Source: Myxococcaceae bacterium (lineage in GTDB: Bacteria; Myxococcota; Myxococcia; Myxococcales; UBA5297). From it: a stretch of 37,550 nucleotides of DNA. The translations under genes and the position numbers were made by a program. Positions within the stretch are counted from its first letter, which is position 1, and the number at the start of each line of letters is the position of its first letter. Where the stretch lies: positions 1 to 37,550 of the forward strand of contig JAFVYB010000098.1 in NCBI GenBank assembly GCA_017500825.1, in the 5' to 3' direction. The notes under the pieces were generated by a model. The model did not search any database. It was given only the letters and a program-made list of their open reading frames with translations, and had not been told where the DNA came from. Of this stretch, positions 8,274-16,552 are shown piece after piece.

Positions 8274-11200
8274 ATGAGAAAGACGTTCTGGGCACCGGCA
8301 CTGCTGGCTGCCTTCGCGATGCTCGCTCTCCCCGCCTGCAGTAACGAGGAGACCGAAAAAGAGAACCTTTGTTCAGGCAAGCCCTGCCCAGATGGTCAGA
8401 CATGCAACCCCGACACCGGCCTGTGCGAGGGCGGCGGCACCACCGTCGATCTTTGCGAAGGCGTGGTCTGCGAGGTGGAAGGAGAGACCTGCAACCCGGC
8501 CACCGGGAAGTGCCAGTCAGGGCCCGTCGTCAATCCCAACCCGCCAGAGTGCGGAAACAATGTTCAGGAGCCTGGCGAGGAGTGCGACGGCGGCGAGGAC
8601 TGCGACGCCACCTGCCACCTCATCGTTGTGAGTGAATCGTGTGCTGAACTTTCGATCAGCGGAAGCGACGCCTGCGAATTGACGGGCAGCGGCAGCAAGC
8701 TCCTCGTGCGCGGCGACATCCTCACCGCCGACAAAGTCATCGAGAACGGCTCGGTCCTCATCGGCGCGAACGGCGTCATCGAGTGCGTCGGCTGCGACTG
8801 CTCGGCAGAAGGCGCCCAGGTCATCACCTGCCCCAACGCCGTGGTCAGCCCCGCCCTGATCAACGCCCACGAGCACATTGGCTACGCCAACGCCCGCCCC
8901 GACAGCTGGGGCGCCGAGCGCTTCGACCACCGCAACGACTGGCGCAAGAACAAGAACGGCCACACCAACCACAACGGTGACCCGACCAGCAACAACCTCG
9001 TCGGCGAGATGCGCATGATCATGGGCGGCTCGGTCACGCTCTTCGGCTCGGTGGGTGGCGCGGGCGACTTGGACGGGTTGATGCGCAATGTCGATTCGAG
9101 CGGCCTCGATGAGGGCTTGAACCTCGGCACGAACAAGAATCCCGTCTACGACACCTTCCCGCTCGGCGACAGCAGCGGCAAGCAGATCGCCCTCGGCGGC
9201 GGCTGCAGCGGTTACAACCCGAGCAACAAGGCCAAGAGCTTCATCGCCGACTATGGTTGCCCCTATGGCCCGCACGTGGCCGAAGGCATCAACAGCTACG
9301 CCCTCAACGAGCTCTACTGCGTGAGCGGCCAGGACAAGGACGGCATCGATCTCTTCAACGAGAAGGCCGCCTTCATTCACGGCGTTGGTGCCACTCCTGA
9401 ATACATCTCGATGATGGCCGAGAAGGGCGTCAAGCTCATCTGGTCGCCGCGCTCCAACATCAGCCTCTATGGCGACACGGCCCAGGTCACCACCTACGAC
9501 CGCCTCGGCGTCACCATCGGCATGGGCACCGACTGGATCTACTCGGGCTCGATGAACATGCTGCGCGAGCTGCAGTGCATCGACTACCTGAACAAGAATC
9601 ACTACGGCAGCTACTTCTCCGACAAGAAGATCTGGATGATGGCCACCATCAACAACGCCATCGCCCTTGGCGTCGACAGCAAGCTCGGCGATCTCAAGGT
9701 TGGCCTTTTGGGTGACATCGCAGTCTTCCGCACATCTGCCGACAAGAAGGACTATCGCGCCGTCATCGACGCGGCCGCTCAGGATGTGTTGCTCGTCACG
9801 CGCGGAAGGCTCGTTCTCTATGGCGACGCCAACCTGGTCGCGGATTCGACCTGCGAGAGCGAAGATGTGTGCGGCAGCGCCAAGAAGATCTGCGCGAAGG
9901 CCTCAGCGTCGAGCATGACCTACGCGAAGATTAAGGAAGTGGCCAAGTATGACCTCTTCTCCTGTGGCGTTCCCGAAGACGAGCCGACTTGCGTGCCGCA
10001 GCGCACGCGCAGCGTCGATACAGAGGGCACGACGAACTACACGGGCGAAACGAGCGCCACCGACAGCGACGGCGACGGCATCCCCGACAGCGAGGACAAC
10101 TGCCCCACCATCTTCAACCCGGTCCGTCCCGACAGCGCCGGCAAGCAGGGCGACTACGATAACGACAACATCGGCGACGCCTGCGACGCCTACCCGACTT
10201 GCAAGGACAACAACGAGACCTGCCCCACCACGGTCGATCCGGCGGCCAGGGACACGGACAGCGACGGTGTCGTCGATCGCGAAGACAATTGCGTCGAAGT
10301 CTCCAATGCTGAACAAACGGACAGCGATGAAGACGGCAAGGGCGATGCCTGCGACGACTGCCCCGAGGACGCCAATCCGGGCGATGATCGCTGCCCGCTG
10401 AAGGAAGTGACGGCCATCGAGGACATCCAGGAGGACAAAGACGGCTCTATCGCGACGCAATGCGGCTCGGCGCTCGAGGGTGCCTGCACCACCAATAAGG
10501 AAGTCCTGATTGAGGGCGTCGTCTCCGCCATTGTCCCTGACAAAGGTTTCTTCGTTCAGAATCCCGCCTCCGAGGACGGCGAATACGCGGGCATCTATGT
10601 CTATACAGGCTCCACCCCGAGCGTCTCGCTTCACGACGAGGTCTCAGTCCAGGCCTATGTCGGCACCTACTACACAATGGTTCAGATGACCGGCACGCCC
10701 ATGGTCAAAGTGCTGAGCAATGGCCATGCTCCGGCGCGGGCTTGGGCTGTCCAGGCCGGCGATGTCGCCACGGGCGGCGCCAAGGCCAAGGCCTTCAACA
10801 GCGTGCTCGTCAAGGTGGAAGACGTCGTTGTGACCACGGCCGCCGATAAGAACAACGTCTTCGTGGTCGAGGACGCGAGCGGCACGGTCAAGATCGACGA
10901 CTTTGTCGGCTACAAGGGCAATCCCACCGTGGGCGACGCTTACAGCTCGATCACCGGCGTGCTCGTCTGGGATTGGAATGATTCCAAGATCGCCCCGCGC
11001 ACTGCCAACGATCTCGTCGCTGGCGAGGCCAAGGCGCGCCTCACGAGCCTCGATTGCCCCGAGAAGCTGCGCCAGGGCGCGAGCGGCACCTGCACCGTGT
11101 CGCTGGCGCGCGCTGTCTCGACTGACACCCAAGTTCAGGTGTCCCCCGGCAATGTCCACAGCGTCCAGATCGCCGCTGAAGAGACGAGCGCCGAGTTCGA

Positions 11201-12158
11201 TGTCACCATGGCTGCGGACGCCACGAGCGCGATGGAAGTGAAGGCCTATCTCGACGACGCGGCGAGCGCCCTCACCGCCACGATCACCCCGGTCGGCATC
11301 GACGTGAAGCCAACCGCGGTCACAGTGAGCGGCCCGGCCACGGCGCAGGTTGGCAGCAGCGTGGAGCTCACCGTCACCCTCGACAACCCGAGCGCGAACG
11401 CCTTTGAGCTCACCCTCCGCACACAATCCTGCGGCACAGTCACCAGCCCGCTGAGCGTCAAGGCTGAAGAGCTGACCGCCACCGCCACGCTCGACACGAC
11501 TGGCTGCGCTGTCGACGACGTTGTGACCATCACTGCGGCGCCCACGGTCGATGTCGCCGGATTCTCTGATGGCAGCCACACGCTGACGATCGTCGATGTG
11601 CCAACGGGCAAGGGCGTCGTCATCAATCAGATCATGACACGCGGCAGTGATGCCTATGACGAGTTCGTGGAGCTCTACAATCCGACCTCGTCGCCGATTG
11701 CTCTCAGTGGTTACGTGCTCTGGAAGACAGGGGCCACAGGGAGCCCTTCGGAGCGCGATAGCCTCGCGCTGTCAGGGACGATCCCTGCGCGGGGCTTCTT
11801 CCTCATCGCCTCGTCCAATGGGCTCAGCAGCTTTGACGTGAGCACCGATTATGTGGACGTGCGCGACACCAAGCAGGGCCTCATCGGCGGCATGAATGAG
11901 AAATCTGCTCTCTGGTTGACGAACTCGGCGGACGTGCCCTCCACCAGCTCGGAGAACCTGGTCGATCTCGTTGGCTTTGGCACGAACGTCAGCTTTGAAG
12001 GCGCGGCAGCCACACATAACAATTCGACTGCCAATACCTCCAGCGGTCGCAAGATCGATGGACAGGACTCGGACAACAATGCGGCTGACTTTGAAAAAAA
12101 GAATCCCGCCTGTCCGCGTTCGAGCTCCTCATCAACCTGCCCGAGCTTGAAGAGCTAA
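8274..12158 (+). CDS. Lipoprotein: amidohydrolase fused to TSP3 repeats, OB-like module and lamin-tail domain
   Basis: The protein has 1,294 residues. AAGGAG sits 7 bases before ATG 8274. The signal peptide ends in the lipobox LALPAC. Cysteine-rich knots follow (PCPDGQTCNPDTGLCE, then ECGNNVQEPGEECDGG). An ATZ/TRZ-type amidohydrolase domain covers about 140-555. Likely metal and catalytic residues are His199 and His201 (NAHEHIG), His334 and Glu337 (PHVAEG), His369 (FIHGVG, before SPRSNISL) and Asp420 (MGTDW), so the active site looks intact. Next are thrombospondin type 3 calcium repeats (about 596-710, DSDGDGIPDSEDNCP), an OB-fold-like region of the sort seen in extracellular nucleases (about 715-915), an Ig-like stretch and a lamin-tail domain (about 1114-1285, DEFVELYNPTSSPIALSGY). 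It is predicted to be an outer-membrane-anchored, surface-exposed hydrolase; the substrate is unknown. Confidence 0.9.
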   Translation: MRKTFWAPALLAAFAMLALPACSNEETEKENLCSGKPCPDGQTCNPDTGLCEGGGTTVDLCEGVVCEVEGETCNPATGKCQSGPVVNPNPPECGNNVQEPGEECDGGEDCDATCHLIVVSESCAELSISGSDACELTGSGSKLLVRGDILTADKVIENGSVLIGANGVIECVGCDCSAEGAQVITCPNAVVSPALINAHEHIGYANARPDSWGAERFDHRNDWRKNKNGHTNHNGDPTSNNLVGEMRMIMGGSVTLFGSVGGAGDLDGLMRNVDSSGLDEGLNLGTNKNPVYDTFPLGDSSGKQIALGGGCSGYNPSNKAKSFIADYGCPYGPHVAEGINSYALNELYCVSGQDKDGIDLFNEKAAFIHGVGATPEYISMMAEKGVKLIWSPRSNISLYGDTAQVTTYDRLGVTIGMGTDWIYSGSMNMLRELQCIDYLNKNHYGSYFSDKKIWMMATINNAIALGVDSKLGDLKVGLLGDIAVFRTSADKKDYRAVIDAAAQDVLLVTRGRLVLYGDANLVADSTCESEDVCGSAKKICAKASASSMTYAKIKEVAKYDLFSCGVPEDEPTCVPQRTRSVDTEGTTNYTGETSATDSDGDGIPDSEDNCPTIFNPVRPDSAGKQGDYDNDNIGDACDAYPTCKDNNETCPTTVDPAARDTDSDGVVDREDNCVEVSNAEQTDSDEDGKGDACDDCPEDANPGDDRCPLKEVTAIEDIQEDKDGSIATQCGSALEGACTTNKEVLIEGVVSAIVPDKGFFVQNPASEDGEYAGIYVYTGSTPSVSLHDEVSVQAYVGTYYTMVQMTGTPMVKVLSNGHAPARAWAVQAGDVATGGAKAKAFNSVLVKVEDVVVTTAADKNNVFVVEDASGTVKIDDFVGYKGNPTVGDAYSSITGVLVWDWNDSKIAPRTANDLVAGEAKARLTSLDCPEKLRQGASGTCTVSLARAVSTDTQVQVSPGNVHSVQIAAEETSAEFDVTMAADATSAMEVKAYLDDAASALTATITPVGIDVKPTAVTVSGPATAQVGSSVELTVTLDNPSANAFELTLRTQSCGTVTSPLSVKAEELTATATLDTTGCAVDDVVTITAAPTVDVAGFSDGSHTLTIVDVPTGKGVVINQIMTRGSDAYDEFVELYNPTSSPIALSGYVLWKTGATGSPSERDSLALSGTIPARGFFLIASSNGLSSFDVSTDYVDVRDTKQGLIGGMNEKSALWLTNSADVPSTSSENLVDLVGFGTNVSFEGAAATHNNSTANTSSGRKIDGQDSDNNAADFEKKNPACPRSSSSSTCPSLKS

Positions 12159-12180
12159 ACCTCAGACGTGTCACAGCAAC

Positions 12181-12217
12181 AGCCCCCGGCACCCACGCGG
12201 CGTCGGGGGCTTTTTTT
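12181..12217 (+). terminator. Intrinsic terminator after the amidohydrolase lipoprotein gene
   Basis: AGCCCCCG (12181-12188) pairs perfectly with CGGGGGCT (12204-12211) across a 15-base loop and is followed by a run of T to 12217. It begins 23 bases after the stop codon and separates this transcript from the next secreted-protein gene. Confidence 0.9.
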
Positions 12218-12360
12218 GTGCTTGGTGTTTTAGGCCATCGATCGTCCTGCCTATTTTCAGTCGCGCCAAGATGTGTCAGTCGCGGCGCTTCTTTTGTCCC
12301 GGCGTTTTTCGCCACGGCGTCTTTCTGTCGCCCCGATGTCGTTCTTTCAGGAGGTCCGCG

Positions 12361-14139
12361 ATGTTCCGCCGTTTTATGATTCGTTTGATTTGCCTTTTAT
12401 TGCTTTTGCCATTGTTTTTGTTGCCACCAGCCCATGCCGCCAGCTGGAGTTGGACAAATGGCGTCTATCCCGGCGTTGATTACGCGACGCGCCCCCATGT
12501 CTCGGGCAAGACGGATATTCACCTGATTCGCGTCGACAACAATTATGTCGGCGTCACGATGATGCCCTATGTGACGGCAAAAAACGAGGCGGGGCAAAAG
12601 ACTTCGAATTTCGCCAGCGCCAAGGGATTGCAGGTGGCAATTAATGCCGGGTTTTACAATATGTCGAATTACGCGCCCTGCAGCATTGTTGTCAGCAATG
12701 GCGTTCAATGGGCCGACAGCTATGATTCCAATACCTACGGACAATTCGGTTACACCGCCGATGGCCGCGCCAAATACATCGACGAAGCGCCCATCGCCTC
12801 CTCGTTACAATATCCCTGGATGCACCATGTCGTCTCTGGAACGCCTGTGCTCGTCAAAAACGGCGCTGTCGTCGCCAATTTGCATTCATCGCAGGCCTGC
12901 GTCGACCTCGGCCATTGCGCCAACGCGCGAGCGCGCACCGGCGTGGGATTAAGCAGCGACAGCCGCTACACCTATCTCGTCACGGTCGAGGAGAATCCGT
13001 CGTCCAACGGCATGACGATGAACCAGTTCGCGGCGCTGATGGTCGAAATCGGCGCGCACTGGGCGCTCAACCTCGATGGCGGCGGCTCGACGACGATGCA
13101 CGTCGAGGCTTTGGGCGGCATGGTCGGCGAGGTGCAGGGGGGCAGCTATCAGCGGACCGTCAGCAATCACCTCGGCTTCTATGTCGCCTCCACGCTGCCC
13201 GATTACATTTGTAAGCAGGCTGCGGTCGACAATCCGAGCGCGCTCTTCCAGGACATCGCGGCTGGCAGCTGGCAGGAGCCGATCGCGAGCGCCATATACG
13301 AGGCGGGCGTGACCAATGGCTGCAGCTCGTCGCCGATGCTCTTCTGTCCCAACTGTGGACTCAAGCGCGCCCACGCGGCCGTGTTTCTGGCGCGCGCCCT
13401 CAACCTCGCGCCCTATGACAACCCCACGCCGACCTTTGACGACGTGCCCAAAGGCGACCCCAACTACGGCGTCATCGAGGCCCTCGTGCGCTCGCGCGTC
13501 ATCGCCGGCTGCACAGAGACGAGCTTTTGCCCGGATGCCCTGTTGTCGCGCTCTGCGGCGGCGGCCCTCATCGCCCGCGCCTACGACCTCAGGCCCGAGC
13601 TCTACGAAGGTGTCTCGCCTTCGTTTGGCGATGTCGCGGCGGGCCACTGGGCCTTCACCTTTATCGAGGCGCTCAGGCACAACTGCGTCACCAGCGGCTG
13701 CGGGACCGGTCTCTACTGTCCCAACGAGAACATTACGCGCATCGAGTTCGTCACCTTCATCGCCCGCATGATGGAAATCGGCGGCCAGAGCCATTGCGTC
13801 GATGAGAACCCGCTCAATCAGGCCGAAGAGACGCCAGAGGCGGGCGAGACAGACGCGCCACTCGACCCCGAACCGCTGGATCCCGAGCCTCTGGAACCCG
13901 AACCAGTCGATCCTGGAACAACAGACGCGGATTCGACAGCGCCGGACGCGGGCGCAAATCCATTGGACGAGGCTGGACAGGGGGATCTTTCGGAAGACGT
14001 GGCTGCTGACACCCAGAGCGGTGCCCGCGTTGGCGCGCCGCCGATGTCGTCCTGTGGCGCCGCGGGGCAGGGTGGGGGACCTCTGGCGTCGCTTGCCCTG
14101 TGCGCTATCGCCCTCTGCCTCGCCATGCGCCGACGTTGA
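12361..14139 (+). CDS. Secreted phosphodiester glycosidase-like (NAGPA) protein with three SLH repeats and MYXO-CTERM-like tail
   Basis: The protein has 592 residues. AGGAGG sits 6 bases before ATG 12361, which starts a Sec signal peptide (residues 1-26, ending PPAHA). A NAGPA-type domain covers about 45-270. Its hallmarks are AINAGFYN and NLDGGGSTTM (Asp239), as in enzymes that remove N-acetylglucosamine from phosphodiesters and related exopolysaccharide proteins. Three S-layer homology repeats follow (about 294-475), each with conserved cysteines (VTNGCSSSPMLFCP, VIAGCTETSFCP, CVTSGCGTGLYCP). An acidic Pro-Glu linker made of LDPEP-like units leads to a tail of SSCGAAGQGGG, a hydrophobic segment and MRRR. 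This matches the MYXO-CTERM pattern cleaved by myxosortase and suggests final surface attachment at the cysteine. The first codons are noticeably AT-rich. The GlcNAc activity is inferred from the family. Confidence 0.9.
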   Translation: MFRRFMIRLICLLLLLPLFLLPPAHAASWSWTNGVYPGVDYATRPHVSGKTDIHLIRVDNNYVGVTMMPYVTAKNEAGQKTSNFASAKGLQVAINAGFYNMSNYAPCSIVVSNGVQWADSYDSNTYGQFGYTADGRAKYIDEAPIASSLQYPWMHHVVSGTPVLVKNGAVVANLHSSQACVDLGHCANARARTGVGLSSDSRYTYLVTVEENPSSNGMTMNQFAALMVEIGAHWALNLDGGGSTTMHVEALGGMVGEVQGGSYQRTVSNHLGFYVASTLPDYICKQAAVDNPSALFQDIAAGSWQEPIASAIYEAGVTNGCSSSPMLFCPNCGLKRAHAAVFLARALNLAPYDNPTPTFDDVPKGDPNYGVIEALVRSRVIAGCTETSFCPDALLSRSAAAALIARAYDLRPELYEGVSPSFGDVAAGHWAFTFIEALRHNCVTSGCGTGLYCPNENITRIEFVTFIARMMEIGGQSHCVDENPLNQAEETPEAGETDAPLDPEPLDPEPLEPEPVDPGTTDADSTAPDAGANPLDEAGQGDLSEDVAADTQSGARVGAPPMSSCGAAGQGGGPLASLALCAIALCLAMRRR

Positions 14140-14310
14140 GCCAACAGTCGCCAGGACCGCGCAAAAAATGTCGGGAACGTCCACAAAGATGTCACACCCC
14201 CGTGCGATCATGGCCGCGTCAACGTGCGCCAGCCATGCCACGCCGCCAGCCCGGGACGCCAAGCCCCCCCTCGATGCATCGGGAAGCGACTTTTCCAGGA
14301 TTAACCCGCG

Positions 14311-16371
14311 ATGACATTTTTCCTCACGATAGCTGAACAACCGACCAGACTCTGCCGCTGCCTCATCGGCGCCTTGCTCTGCGCGCTTCTGACCGCCTGT
14401 GGCATCGAGGGCGAATCAGGCGCCGCGAACGACGCGGGAGCGCAGACACCCGACGCCTCCCACATCGAGCCATCGCCCGACGCCGCGCCAGAGGACGACC
14501 CACCGGACACGGGCAGTGGCGGCGATGCGGCCGACGCCTCAGAGACAGAAGAGACCGACGCTTCCGATACAGGCGACGCCGACTTCCCTGGCGACACCGA
14601 CGGCGCCACGGGCCTGGGCTGCGAGGATTCGATCCCGCTCACAGGCACGTCTGGAACCGCCCCTGTCGCTTACGCGCTCGACGCCACGGGCGCCCACGCT
14701 GGTTCGTGTGGCGGCGAGGGGCCTGAACGCGTCTTCAGTTTCACCTTAAGCGAGCGCGCGCTCTACCAGTTTTCCCTCTCGGGCGACTCGGTCGACGGCG
14801 TCCTTTACCTGCGCGGCGACTGCCAGACGGCGACGGATGAACTGAACTGCGACGACGGCCTGAGCGGCGATGTCCTCTCAGGTGAGATCGACGCTGGCAC
14901 CTGGCATCTCTTTGCCGACGCCTACGCTCCTGTGGCCGAGGGTGAGGCCACGCTGAGTTGGTCTCTGACGCGTCATCCCTGTCTCGATGTTCAGTGTGGC
15001 GAAGGCGCTTCTTGCGAGCTGATGGCCGATGGCGCCACCGCGCATTGCCTCTGTGACACTGGCTTTGTCCACGATGGCACAGGCTGTGTCGCTGATCCCT
15101 GTGCTGACAACCCCTGTTCAGATGAGCAGGGCCTGTCCTGCGCCTACAGCAACGCGTCGCTGCCAGCCCACATGTGCGTGCCGCGCGCCTGGACCGTCCT
15201 CGTCTATCTGAGCGCCGACAACGACCTCTTTGGCGGCGTCTCGGCTGACCTCGAAGAGATGCGCGTGGCCAGCCTGCGGGCGGATTCACAGAACACCCTG
15301 ACCATTTTCGCGCTCGTCGACGGGCCCTTGAGCGGCGACACGCGCCTGGTGCGCGTTGACAAGGGCGAGATCACCGCTCTGGCGCCTGAGGAGACCTTTC
15401 TCGGCGAACGCGGCGAGCTCGACATGGCCGATGGCGCCACGCTGCGCGACTTTGGCCTGTGGGCCATCGCCGCCTATCCGGCGGAGCGCTACGGGCTCGT
15501 CCTCTGGGATCACGGTTCGGGCTGGAAGAGCGGTCTGGCCGCGCGCGGACTTTCCCTGGGCTTTGCCCGCGGCTTTTCCATCGACCTGACCGACAACCCC
15601 ATCGAGCGCGAGAGCGAGATTTCCATTTCCTCGGGCGAATACGCCCAGGCGCTTGAGACACTGGTGGCGGCCGCGGGGCAGCGCTTTGACTTCATCGCCT
15701 TCGACGCCTGTCAGATGGGGCTTTACGAGGTAGCCCACGCCAGCGCGCCCTATGCCGACTTCCTGATCGCCTCCGAAGAACGCGTCCCTGCCCGCGGCTT
15801 TCCCTATGACGACTTTTTCGCCGCGCTCTACGCCGACGAGTCGCTTCCCGTGCCCGATGTCGCCCGCGCGCTTATCGACGCCTACGTCGCCACCTCCGCG
15901 TTTCACTACACCTTGTCCGCCACCGACCTCACGACCATGGCGCTGCTCGACACAGCGCTCGACGACTTGTCCGCTGCGCTTCTCGACGCGCTTCTGCGGG
16001 CGTCCGGCGATTCGACGGCCCACGCGGCGATCGCCACCGCGCGCGCCCAGACCCTGGCCTTTCACACGAGCAGCCACCGCGATCTCGGCGACTTTGCCTG
16101 GCAGCTGAGCCAGAGCGAGGCCTTGAGCGCGTCCGTGCGCCAGGCGGCAGAGGCCCTCGGCGAACAGCTCGTCCTGAGCGTTCCCCATGCGGCAGCGCAG
16201 GGCGACTACGAGCGCGCCACCGGGCTTGCCATCTATCTGCCAGATGCCGACGAGGGCGTGGACGAGGCGTATTTCGACACGGGCGCCCTCTGGAGCCAGG
16301 CCACGCGCTGGGGGGAGTTTCTGACCACTTTTGCGCGACATCAGGACAGCGGCACAAACGATGTCGATTGA
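14311..16371 (+). CDS. Clostripain-family (C11) cysteine protease-like lipoprotein
   Basis: The protein has 686 residues. The signal peptide ends with the lipobox ALLTAC, followed by a roughly 60-residue Asp/Ala/Thr-rich linker typical of surface lipoproteins in this group. A PPC-like beta-sandwich (about 105-215, SFTLSERALYQFSLSGDSVD) and an EGF-like module (about 222-255, CLCDTGFVHDGTGC) precede the peptidase domain, which begins at WTVLVYLSADNDL (about 292). The clostripain dyad is present: His401 in LVLWDHGSGW and Cys467 in IAFDACQMG. Clostripain-type enzymes usually prefer Arg or Lys at P1 and often self-process. Whether this one does is not visible. The ribosome-binding site is weak. 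It is paralogous to the gene at 16553. The preceding 171 bases hold no recognisable feature. Confidence 0.9.
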   Translation: MTFFLTIAEQPTRLCRCLIGALLCALLTACGIEGESGAANDAGAQTPDASHIEPSPDAAPEDDPPDTGSGGDAADASETEETDASDTGDADFPGDTDGATGLGCEDSIPLTGTSGTAPVAYALDATGAHAGSCGGEGPERVFSFTLSERALYQFSLSGDSVDGVLYLRGDCQTATDELNCDDGLSGDVLSGEIDAGTWHLFADAYAPVAEGEATLSWSLTRHPCLDVQCGEGASCELMADGATAHCLCDTGFVHDGTGCVADPCADNPCSDEQGLSCAYSNASLPAHMCVPRAWTVLVYLSADNDLFGGVSADLEEMRVASLRADSQNTLTIFALVDGPLSGDTRLVRVDKGEITALAPEETFLGERGELDMADGATLRDFGLWAIAAYPAERYGLVLWDHGSGWKSGLAARGLSLGFARGFSIDLTDNPIERESEISISSGEYAQALETLVAAAGQRFDFIAFDACQMGLYEVAHASAPYADFLIASEERVPARGFPYDDFFAALYADESLPVPDVARALIDAYVATSAFHYTLSATDLTTMALLDTALDDLSAALLDALLRASGDSTAHAAIATARAQTLAFHTSSHRDLGDFAWQLSQSEALSASVRQAAEALGEQLVLSVPHAAAQGDYERATGLAIYLPDADEGVDEAYFDTGALWSQATRWGEFLTTFARHQDSGTNDVD

Positions 16372-16520
16372 ATCAGACACTGCGCCCGCCGCCCTGACGC
16401 CAGCAGACTGCCCGCCAACGCCGCACGGCCTTCCCCGCATTCCGGGCATCTTGTAGAGGGCCGCGCCTTTTTTCAGACGAGACGTGTCAGTCCTTTGTCG
16501 GTATCCCATACTCGACCACC

Positions 16521-16537
16521 CTCGCTTTGACAGCGAG
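16521..16537 (+). promoter_or_regulatory. Small hairpin in the leader of the second clostripain gene
   Basis: CTCGCT and AGCGAG can pair around a short loop just 16 bases before the start codon, immediately upstream of the purine-rich ribosome-binding segment. It could influence translation initiation. No conserved RNA family is recognised, so this is a structural observation only. Confidence 0.25.
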
Positions 16538-16552
16538 AGAAAGAAGCGAGCC

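Noticed and set aside
12949..14340. Minus-strand open frame of 463 codons
   Set aside because: Antisense to the NAGPA/SLH gene; Arg/Gly/Val-rich shadow without signal peptide or domain.
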